The notes beneath the pieces are model-generated. The model saw only the letters and a program-made list of their open reading frames with translations, did no database searches and was not told where the DNA came from. The position numbers and the translations under genes are program-made. From assembly GCF_020075545.1 (NCBI RefSeq), contig NZ_JAIQZK010000002.1, positions 124,001 through 188,000 on the forward strand: a stretch of 64,000 nucleotides of DNA, read 5' to 3'. Shown here piece after piece: positions 42,743 to 51,124 of this stretch; position 1 is the first letter of the stretch; the number at the start of each line of letters is the position of its first letter. Source of the DNA: Nocardioides sp. TRM66260-LWL. Its GTDB lineage: Bacteria; Actinomycetota; Actinomycetes; Propionibacteriales; Nocardioidaceae.

Positions 42743-43708
42743 CTAGCGGCCCTCGCGGGCCATCACGGCCGCGCCGACGACCCCGGCCTCCGGGCCGAAG
42801 CGCGCGAGGCGGACGGGCGGGACGCGTCGGTGCGAGGCGCCGACCAGCGAGCGCGTGAGCGCGGCCCGGGCCGGCTCCAGCAGCAGGTCGCCCGCCGAGG
42901 ACACGCCGCCGCCGACGACGACGACGTCGGGGTCGAGCGCCGCGACGAGGTTGGCGATGCCCACGCCGAGCCAGTCGCCGACCGAGGCGAAGGCCTGGAG
43001 CGCGACGGCGTCGCCCTGTTCGGCCGCCTCGGTGACCATCGGACCGACGAGCCGCTCGGGCACGCCGCCGCACAGCGCGGCGAGCGACGTGCGCTCGCGG
43101 CCGATGCGCTCGCGCGCGAACCGGGCCAGCGCGTTGCCGCTGGAGTACTGCTCCCAGCAGCCGCGGCTGCCGCACTCGCACGGCAGGCCGTCGGGGACGA
43201 CCTGCATGTGGCCGAACTCCCCGGCCATGCCGTTGCGACCGCGGTGCACGCGCCCGCCGAGGACGACGGCGCCGCCGATGCCGGTGCCGAGGGTGACGAC
43301 CACGGCCTCGGGCACCCCGGCCGCCTCGCCGTGAGCCACCTCGGCCCGGGCGGCGCAGTTGGCGTCGTTGTCGAGCACGACGGTCGTGCCCCAGCGCTCG
43401 GCGAGCCGGGCCCGCACGGCCTCCCCGCGCCACGGCAGGTGGGGGGCGAACATGACCCGCTCCCCCGCGCGATCGACGAACCCGGCGGCGGCCAGGCCGA
43501 CGGCGGCGACCGGGCGACCGTCCGCGACCTCCTCCACCGCCTCGGTGAGCGCGCCCTCCAGCAGCCCCAGCTCGACCCGGCGTCCGGGCGTGGAGCGGGT
43601 GGCGGTGGCCAGCACCCGGGCCCGGTCGTCGACCTCCGCGGCGAGCACCTTGGTGCCGCCGACGTCGACGCCGACGACGAGGCCCTCGGCGCGGCGCGGA
43701 GGCGTCAT
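42743..43708 (-). CDS. ROK-family sugar kinase, copy 1
   Basis: A 321-aa ROK kinase, probably glucokinase. The ATP-binding GVDVGGTKVLAAEV is near residue 12, and the catalytic Asp is in LDNDANCAA (about 118). LGTGIGGAVVLGG follows, then the ROK zinc site GHMQVVPDGLPCECGSRGCWEQY (His and three Cys, about 165-187). The ATG overlaps the stop of the second ROK gene by 4 nt. Two full ROK genes in tandem suggest duplication with different sugar preferences. The last gene of the SRPBCC-ArsA operon. Confidence 0.88.
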   Translation of the reverse strand: MTPPRRAEGLVVGVDVGGTKVLAAEVDDRARVLATATRSTPGRRVELGLLEGALTEAVEEVADGRPVAAVGLAAAGFVDRAGERVMFAPHLPWRGEAVRARLAERWGTTVVLDNDANCAARAEVAHGEAAGVPEAVVVTLGTGIGGAVVLGGRVHRGRNGMAGEFGHMQVVPDGLPCECGSRGCWEQYSSGNALARFARERIGRERTSLAALCGGVPERLVGPMVTEAAEQGDAVALQAFASVGDWLGVGIANLVAALDPDVVVVGGGVSSAGDLLLEPARAALTRSLVGASHRRVPPVRLARFGPEAGVVGAAVMAREGR

Positions 43709-44646
43709 CGGCGGGCCAGGTCGGCGGCGCCGATCAGGCCCGCCCGGTTGCCCAGCCGCGCCCGGCGCACCTCGGCGAGCGGACGGTGGCCACGACCGGT
43801 GAGGTTCGCCCCGAAGGTCGAGCGGACGGGGCCGAGCAGCAGCTCGCCCGCCTCGCTCACGCCCCCGCCGAGGACGATGACCGCGGGGTCGAGCACGGCG
43901 GCGAGCGAGGCGAGGCCCTCGCCCAGCCACCGGCCGAGATCGGCCAGCTGCTCGATGCTGAACGGGTCGCCGGCGCGCGCGGCCTCGGTGATCATCGGGC
44001 CGGTGATGGCGTGCACGTCGCCGCCGGCCCGGTCGAGCACGTGGCGGGCCAGCAGCGAGCCGCCGGCCGCGGCACGGCGCGCCTCGCGGACCAGGGCCGA
44101 GCCGCTGCCGTACTGCTCCAGGCAGCCGAGGTTGCCGCAGCCGCAGAGCAGGCCGTTGGGCACCACGCGCAGGTGGCCGATCTCGGCCCCCACGCCGAAG
44201 GCGCCGCGGAACAGCTCGCCGTCGAGCACCACGCCGCCGCCGACGCCGGTGCCGACGGTGACCAGCAGCAGGTCGTCCACGTCGTGACCGGCGCCGAAGC
44301 GGAACTCGCCCCACGCGGCGGCGTTGGCGTCGTTCTCGATGACGACCGCGAGGTCGAGGTGCTCCTCGAGCTCGGCCTTGAGGTCGACGTCGCGCCACGC
44401 GATGTTGGGAGCGAAGAGCACGGTGGAGCGGGACTTGTCGACGTAGCCGGCCGCGCCGACGCCCACCGCCTCGATCGCGTGCCGCTCGCCGAGCCGGCGG
44501 ACGAGGTCGATGACGGCCGCCTCGATCGCCTCGACGTCGGTGGCGGGCGACTCGACGCGGAGCTCCTCGACGATCTCGCCGGTCTCGTCGACGACGCCGC
44601 CGAGGATCTTCGTGCCGCCGATGTCGACACCACAGGTCAGGCTCAC
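43705..44646 (-). CDS. glk: ROK-family glucokinase, copy 2
   Basis: A 313-aa ROK kinase with GVDIGGTKILGGVV at the N-terminus, catalytic IENDANAAAWGEF (near 105) and VTVGTGVGGGVVLDG. The zinc site is GHLRVVPNGLLCGCGNLGC (about 152-170). It is close to Streptomyces glucokinase GlkA in motif form and genomic setting (near an ArsA-type ATPase and an acyl-CoA synthetase). The GTG start overlaps the CxxC gene stop by 4 nt. Whether it uses ATP or polyphosphate cannot be told from sequence. Confidence 0.9.
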   Translation of the reverse strand: MSLTCGVDIGGTKILGGVVDETGEIVEELRVESPATDVEAIEAAVIDLVRRLGERHAIEAVGVGAAGYVDKSRSTVLFAPNIAWRDVDLKAELEEHLDLAVVIENDANAAAWGEFRFGAGHDVDDLLLVTVGTGVGGGVVLDGELFRGAFGVGAEIGHLRVVPNGLLCGCGNLGCLEQYGSGSALVREARRAAAGGSLLARHVLDRAGGDVHAITGPMITEAARAGDPFSIEQLADLGRWLGEGLASLAAVLDPAVIVLGGGVSEAGELLLGPVRSTFGANLTGRGHRPLAEVRRARLGNRAGLIGAADLARR

Positions 44647-45155
44647 GGCTCCTCCTCGGGCCAGGGCTCGTCGTCCAGGTCGATGCGCTCGACCCCGGCG
44701 GGCGAGCTGCGCGCGGCGCGGCCGCGGCCGTCGCCGGTCGCCCCCTCGGGGGGCACGGCGGTGGCCAGGATGCCCTGCACCGCCGCCAGCAGCGACGTCG
44801 TCGCCGTCGCCAGGTGCTGGCGCACCTCCGGGCTCAGCTCGCGCACGCGGTGCACGGTGCGGCAGATCGGGCACCACGTGCACTCGGGGGCGCCGGTGGC
44901 CAGGTGCTCGCGCAGGCCGTCGTCGAGCTGGCGGGCGAGATCGGCGGCCGAGCCGGCCGCCGAGCCCGCGACCGAGCCGGCCAGACCGGCCCACGCCTCG
45001 CCGCTGCGGGCCTGGTCGCCCGCCCAGCCGGCCAGGGCGCCGAGCAGCTTGGCCGCCTCCTCGGCGACGGAGCCCAGGTCGTCCGCGCCGTCGGGACGCT
45101 CGCCACCCTCGGGCCCGCCGGGCGCCGCGGGGTCCTCCGGGAACGGCCCGCTCAT
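44643..45155 (-). CDS. Hypothetical protein with CxxCxxC motif
   Basis: A 170-aa soluble, acidic protein with a Pro/Gly-rich N-terminus (1-25), an Ala-rich helical region (about 28-85), CTWCPICRTVH (near 92-102) and an acidic tail. The three cysteines in C-x2-C-x2-C spacing could bind zinc or a cluster with another ligand. Proteins with a similar 'WCPxC' motif occur at this place in other actinobacteria, as I recall; function unknown. It overlaps both neighbours by 4 nt, which ties it to the ArsA-type ATPase and the ROK kinases. Confidence 0.8.
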   Translation of the reverse strand: MSGPFPEDPAAPGGPEGGERPDGADDLGSVAEEAAKLLGALAGWAGDQARSGEAWAGLAGSVAGSAAGSAADLARQLDDGLREHLATGAPECTWCPICRTVHRVRELSPEVRQHLATATTSLLAAVQGILATAVPPEGATGDGRGRAARSSPAGVERIDLDDEPWPEEEP

Positions 45156-46402
45156 CGCAGCGCCTCCTGCCGCGCGAGGTGCGCGGCGGCGTCCGCCGGC
45201 TCGCCGGGCGCAGACGTGCTGGAGGCGGCGGCGTCGTCGACGAACCGGACGAGCAGCCGCCCGTCGTCGACCCGGGCGCCGGCGACCCGCAGCCGAGTCA
45301 GGCCGCCCGGCAGCGCCAGCACCCGCCGGTAGGACCCGACGGTCACGACCAGCTCGTCACCGTGCCGGACGAGGTCGACGTCGGCCCGCTGGGCCAGCGG
45401 CAGGGCCAGCCGCAGCACGGCGCCGGTGGACGTGCGGTCGACCCGGAAGGGACCCTCGCCGCGGGGCGCGGCGAACGGGTCGACGTCCGGACGCGTGGCG
45501 TGCACGTCGTCGGCCAGCGCCCGCAGCGCCTCGACGCCGACCGGCTCGCGCTCGCGGTAGACCGAGCGCCACACCGGCAGGCCGGCGAAGGACTGCTCGA
45601 TCTCGGCGAGCACGGCGTCCTGCGCGCGCACCCAGCCGGCCCGCCAGTCGTCGCCCCCCGCGTGCGGGAAGACCCGGTTCGCCACCACGCCGTCGACGCG
45701 GTAGCCGAAGAGGGAGAGGCTGGTCCAGCTGCGCCGCGCCTCGGCCAGCACGACCTGCTCGGGGGTGAGGACCAGCCGCACGGACGCGTCCGGGCCCGAC
45801 AGCAGCGCCTGCACCTCCGCGAGCTCGCCGTGGAGCCGCTCGATGGCCTCGACGACCCCCTCGCCGGGCATCGGCACGCCGACCGTGCGGCTCAGCATCG
45901 GGCCGACCGAGCGCAGCAGGCGCCCACGGGCCGAGGACACCCGCTGGACGTACCACCCCAGCGCCTCCGGGAGGGCGAGCAGCCGGAGCGTCTCGGCGGT
46001 CGGGGCGCAGTCGACGATCACGCGGTCCCAGGCGCCCGACAGCACCTGCAGGCGCAGCTCCAGGAGGGCGAGCACCTCCTCCGCCCCCGGTAGCACGGTG
46101 AGCTCCTCCGCGGCGACGGGGTCGACGCCGGCCAGGTCGAGCACCGAGAGCAGGTAGCGCTGGATCTCGGCCCACGACTGCTGGAACCGCAGCTGGGCGT
46201 CGACCTGCTGGACGAACAGCCGCGGCGCGACCGGCGTCGGCTCGGGGCCGACCGGGACGCCGAACGCGTCGGCGAGCGAGTGCGCGGCGTCGGTGGACAG
46301 CACGAGCGTGCGGGCGCCCCGGGCGGCGCTCGACGCCGCGAGCCCCGAGGCGACGGTCGACTTGCCGACGCCGCCCTTGCCGGTGAGGAGGAGGATGCGC
46401 AA
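45152..46402 (-). CDS. ArsA/Get3-family ATPase
   Basis: A 416-aa single-copy ArsA-type P-loop ATPase with the deviant Walker A TGKGGVGKST (residues 7-16), switch I DAAHSLADAF (near 39) and switch II VDCAPTAETLRLL (about 130). It has one ATPase half, as in Get3, and a C-terminal alpha-crystallin-like beta domain (about 310-400: FRVDRTSTGAVLRLALPLA). No arsenite Cys triad and no arsB/arsR neighbours are visible, so arsenic resistance is unlikely. The TTG start at 46400-46402 follows the SRPBCC stop by 15 nt. Possible roles are tail-anchored protein or envelope traffic. Confidence 0.88.
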   Translation of the reverse strand: MRILLLTGKGGVGKSTVASGLAASSAARGARTLVLSTDAAHSLADAFGVPVGPEPTPVAPRLFVQQVDAQLRFQQSWAEIQRYLLSVLDLAGVDPVAAEELTVLPGAEEVLALLELRLQVLSGAWDRVIVDCAPTAETLRLLALPEALGWYVQRVSSARGRLLRSVGPMLSRTVGVPMPGEGVVEAIERLHGELAEVQALLSGPDASVRLVLTPEQVVLAEARRSWTSLSLFGYRVDGVVANRVFPHAGGDDWRAGWVRAQDAVLAEIEQSFAGLPVWRSVYREREPVGVEALRALADDVHATRPDVDPFAAPRGEGPFRVDRTSTGAVLRLALPLAQRADVDLVRHGDELVVTVGSYRRVLALPGGLTRLRVAGARVDDGRLLVRFVDDAAASSTSAPGEPADAAAHLARQEALR

Positions 46403-46417
46403 GCGGGCCGTCCGCCC

Positions 46418-46858
46418 TCAGCCGATCGACTCGACGCGCTTCTTGAGCCCCTTGAGCGCGGTGTCGATGAGGATCTTCTCGCCCTTGCGCTTGAGCATGC
46501 CGATCAGCGGGATGCGCACGTCGAGGGCGAGGCGGTAGGTGACCTCGGTGGAGCCGTCGCCGAGGTCGCGCAGCAGGTAGGCGCCGTCGAGCGCGCGCAG
46601 CATCGTGCCCTCCACCAGCGTCCACGTGACCTGCTGGTCGCCCTGCCAGGTGTAGGCGAGGGTGTACTCGTCCTTGATCGGCGCGACGTCGAGGGCGAAG
46701 AACACCTCGCGGGCGCGGCCGTCGGCGCCCGGCGTGCGCACGTCGGCGACGGTGACGCCCTTGGCCCACGACGGGTAGGCGTCGAAGTCGGCGATGACGG
46801 CCATGACCGCCGCGGGCGGGGCCTGCACCACGATCGACGAGGTGGTCTGCTCGGCCAC
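46418..46858 (-). CDS. SRPBCC (polyketide cyclase/START-like) protein
   Basis: A 146-aa helix-grip fold protein (IVVQAPPAAVMAVIADFDAYPSWAKGV...). It binds hydrophobic ligands in related proteins. The DFDAYPSWAKG segment and the C-terminal helix ALKGLKKRVESIG are typical of the ring-hydroxylase/cyclase START-like group. The GTG start is preceded by GAGGAGGA. It is the first gene of the five-gene operon, and its promoter (-10 TACGCT at 46951-46956) faces that of the acyl-CoA synthetase gene. Confidence 0.87.
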   Translation of the reverse strand: MAEQTTSSIVVQAPPAAVMAVIADFDAYPSWAKGVTVADVRTPGADGRAREVFFALDVAPIKDEYTLAYTWQGDQQVTWTLVEGTMLRALDGAYLLRDLGDGSTEVTYRLALDVRIPLIGMLKRKGEKILIDTALKGLKKRVESIG

Positions 46859-46950
46859 GGGTCCTCCTCGGCTGCGCCGACCGGCGCGGGATGCGGCGCT
46901 GCGGCGCAGCGGGCGGGCGGGCCCCGGGCCTGGCGGCGCAGGGCGTCGCG

Positions 46951-46992
46951 AGCGTACCGGATCGCGATCGGCCGGCCGCCGGGCGGTAGCGT
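46951..46992. promoter_or_regulatory. Divergent promoters with a central palindrome
   Basis: Leftward -10 TACGCT (46951-46956) and rightward -10 TAGCGT (46987-46992) flank the perfect 10-bp palindrome GATCGCGATC (46960-46969). A protein bound there could control both the SRPBCC operon and the acyl-CoA synthetase. Confidence 0.45.
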
Positions 46993-47071
46993 GCGCGGGG
47001 CCCGGCGCGACGCGGTCGCCGCGGGCTCCCGAGCCCCCGGGCCGTCCCCCCACCGAACCAGAGGAGCAGGC

Positions 47072-48859
47072 GTGCGCGAGTTCGCCACCCCCCTCGCCGT
47101 CGAGATCCCGACGAGCGGCAACCTCACCGACGACGTGGTGCGCAACGCGGCGGAGGCGCCGGACGCGGTCGTGCTCAGCCGCCCGGGCGCCGAGGGATGG
47201 CTCGACGTCACCGCGGCGGACTTCCGCGACGAGGTCGCGGCGGTCGCGAAGGGGCTGATCGCCTCCGGCGTGCAGCCGGGCGATCGCGTCGCCCTGCTCT
47301 CCCGCACGCGCTACGAGTGGACCCTGCTCGACTACGCCATCTGGTTCGCCGGCGCGGTCACCGTACCGGTCTACGAGACCTCGTCGGAGGAGCAGGTCGC
47401 CTGGATCCTCGGCGACTCCGGCGCCCGGGCCGCGCTGGTCGAGACCGGTGCGCACGCCGCTCGCGTCGAGGCCGTGCGCGACCGGCTGCCCGACCTCGCC
47501 CACGTGTGGTGCCTCGACGACGACGCGGTCGCGACCCTGCGGGCCGCGGGCGAGGAGGTCTCCGACGGCGAGCTCGAGGCCCGGCGGACCCGCGCGACGC
47601 CGCTCGACCTGGCCACGCTGATCTACACCTCCGGCACCACCGGGCGGCCCAAGGGCTGCATGCTCACCCACGGCAACTTCATGACCGAGCTGGGCGTCGC
47701 GGTCGAGGAGCTCGAGCGGCTCTTCGACACCGAGGCCGCCTCGACCCTGCTGTTCCTGCCGCTGGCGCACGTGTTCGCCCGGATCATCCAGATCGGGTGC
47801 ATCCGCTCGCGGGTGCGGCTGGGCCACAGCGCCGACATCCGCTCGCTCCTCGACGACCTCGGCGCCTTCGAGCCGACCTTCATCCTGGCCGTGCCGCGGG
47901 TCTTCGAGAAGGTGTTCAACACCGCCTCGCAGCGCGCCACCGCCGACGGACGCGGCGCCGTCTTCGACCGTGCCGCCGAGACGGCGATCGCCTGGTCCCG
48001 CGCGACCGACGCCGGGCGCGTGCCGCTGCGCCTGCGGGCCCAGCACGCGCTCTACTCGCGCCTGGTCTACGGCCGGCTGCTGGCCGCGCTCGGCGGCCGC
48101 TGCGCCTACGCGGTCTCCGGCGGGGCGCCGCTCGGCGAGCGGCTGGGCCACTTCTACCGCGGCATCGGCGTCACCGTGCTCGAGGGCTACGGGCTCACCG
48201 AGACCACCGGCGCGGCCACCGTCAACCTGCCCGACGCCCTCAAGATCGGCACCGTCGGACGTCCGCTCGGCGGCACGGCCGTGCGGGTCGCCGACGACGG
48301 CGAGCTGCTCCTGCGCGGCGGCCAGGTCTTCGTCGGCTACTGGGGCGCCGAGGAGGCCACCGCCGAGGCGCTCGAGCCCGACGGCTGGTTCCACACCGGC
48401 GACGTCGGCGAGATCGACGACGAGGGCTTCGTGCGCATCACCGGCCGGAAGAAGGAGATCCTCGTGACCGCCGGCGGCAAGAACGTCGCCCCGGCCGTGC
48501 TCGAGGACCGCCTGCGCGCCCACCCGCTCGTCGACCAGTGCCTCGTCGTCGGCGACGGCCAGCCCTACATCGGCGCCCTGATCACCCTCGACCGCGAGTC
48601 CTTCCCGCTGTGGGCCCAGGCGCACGGCAAGACCGGCGACGTCGAGCAGCTCCTCGACGACCCCGACCTGCAGTCCGCGATCGAGGGCGCGGTCGATGAG
48701 GCCAACCGCGCGGTCTCGCGGGCGGAGTCGATCCGCCGGTTCGCGATCCTCCCCGACGTGTGGACCGAGGAGGACGGCCAGCTCACGCCGTCGCTCAAGC
48801 TGCGGCGCAGCGTCGTGATGCGCGAGCAGCGCGACCAGATCGCCGCGCTCTACCGCTGA
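47072..48859 (+). CDS. fadD: Long-chain acyl-CoA synthetase (FadD15-like)
   Basis: Activates long-chain fatty acids to acyl-CoA through an acyl-adenylate, 595 aa. ANL-superfamily motifs are visible: P-loop LIYTSGTTGRPKGCMLTHGN (near residue 187), YGLTETTGAATVN (about 373), GWFHTGDVGEID (about 438) and GRKKEILVTAGGKNVAP (about 462, containing the hinge and catalytic Lys region). The GTG start has AGAGGAGC upstream. It is divergent from the SRPBCC-ArsA operon, an arrangement seen in other actinobacteria near glucokinase. Confidence 0.93.
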   Translation: MREFATPLAVEIPTSGNLTDDVVRNAAEAPDAVVLSRPGAEGWLDVTAADFRDEVAAVAKGLIASGVQPGDRVALLSRTRYEWTLLDYAIWFAGAVTVPVYETSSEEQVAWILGDSGARAALVETGAHAARVEAVRDRLPDLAHVWCLDDDAVATLRAAGEEVSDGELEARRTRATPLDLATLIYTSGTTGRPKGCMLTHGNFMTELGVAVEELERLFDTEAASTLLFLPLAHVFARIIQIGCIRSRVRLGHSADIRSLLDDLGAFEPTFILAVPRVFEKVFNTASQRATADGRGAVFDRAAETAIAWSRATDAGRVPLRLRAQHALYSRLVYGRLLAALGGRCAYAVSGGAPLGERLGHFYRGIGVTVLEGYGLTETTGAATVNLPDALKIGTVGRPLGGTAVRVADDGELLLRGGQVFVGYWGAEEATAEALEPDGWFHTGDVGEIDDEGFVRITGRKKEILVTAGGKNVAPAVLEDRLRAHPLVDQCLVVGDGQPYIGALITLDRESFPLWAQAHGKTGDVEQLLDDPDLQSAIEGAVDEANRAVSRAESIRRFAILPDVWTEEDGQLTPSLKLRRSVVMREQRDQIAALYR

Positions 48860-48880
48860 GCCCGGACGCGAACCCGGCCC

Positions 48881-48898
48881 GTCCGGAGCCACCCGGAC
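48881..48898 (+). terminator. Short hairpin after fadD
   Basis: GTCCGG/CCGGAC with a 6-nt loop, 22 nt past the stop. Weak on its own. Confidence 0.35.
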
Positions 48899-48988
48899 AC
48901 CCGCCGACGGCGTGACCGGGGCCACAGATCCTCCACTCGTCCACAGCCCGGTGACGGGACGACCTCAGTTCGCCTCAGAACGGCCCGA

Positions 48989-49032
48989 CTTCGGCCGAAG
49001 GGGGTCCCGAGGGAGTCGCCGATTCCTAGCAT
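48989..49032 (+). promoter_or_regulatory. Tad operon promoter region with palindrome
   Basis: The perfect palindrome CTTCGGCCGAAG (48989-49000) lies upstream of a candidate -10 TAGCAT (49027-49032). No -35 hexamer is recognisable at the right distance, which suits an activator-dependent promoter. The leader is about 90 nt. Confidence 0.5.
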
Positions 49033-49128
49033 CACTCCCGGGAGGGGGCTGCCGGCCCCGCGATGCAAGCACCGGCGCGACGGGCTGAGGGGCCCGACGC
49101 GTCGGCGGACCGGAAAGGGTCGACGTCG

Positions 49129-49869
49129 ATGGATCGACGCAGAGTTCTGTTGGTGGCCGCCGCCGTGGTGGCGGCCCTCGGGACCGTCCTGGTGTTCCTC
49201 TACGTGAAGGGCGCCGACCAGCGGGCGCAGGACAGGTTCGCGACCGCCCAGGTGCTGGTCGCGACCGCCCAGATCGAGCAGGGCGAGACGGTCGCGGCCG
49301 CCGCGGCGGGCGGCAAGCTGGCGCTCGAGCCGGTCGCCTCCGACCAGATCCTGCCCGGCGCGGCGACCACCACCGAGGGCATCTCCGACCTGCAGGTGCT
49401 CACCACCATGTACCCGGGCGAGCAGATGATCCCCGAGAAGCTCGGCAAGGACGCCGGCGTCGCCAGCGCGCTGCCGATCCCCGCGGGCAAGGTCGCGATC
49501 GCGGTCAACCTCAGCGACCCCGCCCGGGTCGCCGGCTTCATCAACCCCGGCTCCGAGGTCGCGGTCATCTACAGCGGCAAGAACCCCGCGACGGGCCAGC
49601 CGTTCACCCGCACCCTGCTCACCCGTGCCACCGTGCTGGCCGTCGGCTCGAGCACCCCGGCCCCGATCGCCGGCAAGCAGCCGACCGCCAACGCTCCGGC
49701 CGAGACGGTCGCCCGCACCCTGCTCACCCTCGCGCTGAGCCAGGACGAGGCCCAGCGCATCCTTTTCGCGCAGGGCTCGGGCCAGCTCACCTTCGCCCTG
49801 CTGACCAAGCAGGCCAAGCTCAGCGACACCTCGAGCGTCGACTCCACGAACCTGTTCGCGAAGCGCTGA
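49129..49869 (+). CDS. cpaB: Flp pilus assembly protein CpaB/RcpC
   Basis: A 246-aa protein with an N-terminal signal anchor (residues about 5-27) and an SAF/CpaB domain (TAQIEQGETVAAAAAGG; VAIAVNLSDPARVAGFINPGSEVAVIYS). In Gram-negative Tad systems CpaB helps the outer secretin; in actinobacteria, which lack one, it probably works at the cell wall face of the pilus. The ATG at 49129-49131 is preceded by AAAGGG about 10 nt away. It is the first gene of the cpaB-cpaE-tadA-tadB-tadC operon. Confidence 0.9.
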   Translation: MDRRRVLLVAAAVVAALGTVLVFLYVKGADQRAQDRFATAQVLVATAQIEQGETVAAAAAGGKLALEPVASDQILPGAATTTEGISDLQVLTTMYPGEQMIPEKLGKDAGVASALPIPAGKVAIAVNLSDPARVAGFINPGSEVAVIYSGKNPATGQPFTRTLLTRATVLAVGSSTPAPIAGKQPTANAPAETVARTLLTLALSQDEAQRILFAQGSGQLTFALLTKQAKLSDTSSVDSTNLFAKR

Positions 49870-49872
49870 CCC

Positions 49873-51123
49873 ATGCCGATCGTCGTCGATCCCGAGAGCG
49901 GCAGCGTCGCGACGCTGCTGCACAGCCTGCCCACGGGCAGCCAGGGGGTGGAGAGCGCCGAGCGGATGCGCGGCTGGCTGGCCCACCACCCGGAGGAGTA
50001 CATCGTCGTCCTCGGGCCGCACCTGGAGCTCGACGAGGCGCTCGCGGTCTGCGAGGAGCTGCGCATCTCGCGGCCCACCGTCAGCGTCGTCCTGGTCCGC
50101 GAGGGCCTCGACGCGGCCGTGCTGCGCGCGGCCATGAAGGCGGGTGCCCGCGACGTCGTCGAGGACGCCGACGCCGACGCGCTCGTCGCCGCCGTGGGCC
50201 GGGCCTACCAGCTGTTCGTGGCCCTGCGCGGCCCCGCCGGCGCGGTGCGCCGCGGCTCGGTGGTCACCGTGTTCTCGCCCAAGGGCGGGGTCGGCAAGAC
50301 CACCGTGGCGGTCAACCTGGCGCTGGCGCTCAACGAGGGCGGCGCCCGCCGCGTCTGCCTGGTCGACCTCGACCTCGCCTTCGGCGACGTCGCGATCACC
50401 ATGCAGCTCTTCCCGTCGCACTCGATCGAGCACGCCATCGGCGCCGAGGACTCCCTCGACCTCGAGCAGCTCGACGCGCTGCTGACCCGGCAGGCCGACT
50501 CCCTGATGGTGCTCGCCGCCCCGGCGCACCCCGACGTCCGCGAGCGGGTGAGCCCGCACCTGGTCACGAGCGTGCTGCGCACGCTGCGGGAGGGCTTCGA
50601 CCACATCGTGGTCGACACCGCCCCGGCCTTCGACGAGCAGGTGCTCGCCGCGCTCGACGAGACCGACGAGTGCGTCATCGTCGCCACCCTCGACGTGCCG
50701 ACCCTGAAGAACGTCAAGGTGGCCCTGGAGACCCTCGACCTGCTCGGCATCGCCGCCGACCACCGGCACCTGCTGCTCAACCGCGCCGACGACGCGGTGG
50801 GGCTCTCGGCCGAGAAGGTGGAGTCGATCCTCGGCATGCGGGTCGCGGCCCGGGTCTCCAGCGCCGTCGAGATCGCCGCGTCCACCAACACCGGCACGCC
50901 GATCGTCGTCGACCGGCCCGAGCACCAGGCGTCCGAGGCGCTGCGCCAGCTCGCCGCCGATCTCATCGGCGACGTCGTCGAGCCGCCGGACGTCTCGCTG
51001 CACCTCGCCGCCAGCACGCACGCCAGCACCCCGTCGGGCGCGCACCCGGCCCGGCCGGGCGTGCCGCGCACCGCCGACACCGACGACGAGCGGGTGCGCT
51101 CCCGCTTCCGGATCAGGAGATGA
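49873..51123 (+). CDS. cpaE: TadZ/CpaE-like ParA-type ATPase
   Basis: A 416-aa protein with a receiver-like N-terminal domain (about 1-125, without a clear phosphorylation site) and a MinD/ParA ATPase domain: deviant Walker A SPKGGVGKTT (136-145), LVDLDLAFGD (about 165) and VVDTAPAFDE (about 250). TadZ proteins place the pilus assembly machine at a cell site. The C-terminal 50 residues are disordered. The start lies 3 nt after cpaB without a good ribosome binding site, so it is coupled. The stop is 1 nt from the tadA ATG. Confidence 0.9.
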   Translation: MPIVVDPESGSVATLLHSLPTGSQGVESAERMRGWLAHHPEEYIVVLGPHLELDEALAVCEELRISRPTVSVVLVREGLDAAVLRAAMKAGARDVVEDADADALVAAVGRAYQLFVALRGPAGAVRRGSVVTVFSPKGGVGKTTVAVNLALALNEGGARRVCLVDLDLAFGDVAITMQLFPSHSIEHAIGAEDSLDLEQLDALLTRQADSLMVLAAPAHPDVRERVSPHLVTSVLRTLREGFDHIVVDTAPAFDEQVLAALDETDECVIVATLDVPTLKNVKVALETLDLLGIAADHRHLLLNRADDAVGLSAEKVESILGMRVAARVSSAVEIAASTNTGTPIVVDRPEHQASEALRQLAADLIGDVVEPPDVSLHLAASTHASTPSGAHPARPGVPRTADTDDERVRSRFRIRR

Positions 51124-51124
51124 G

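Noticed and set aside
45152..46402. Arsenic resistance operon
   Set aside because: The ArsA-type ATPase has no arsB, arsC, arsR or arsD neighbours and no visible metal-binding Cys triad.
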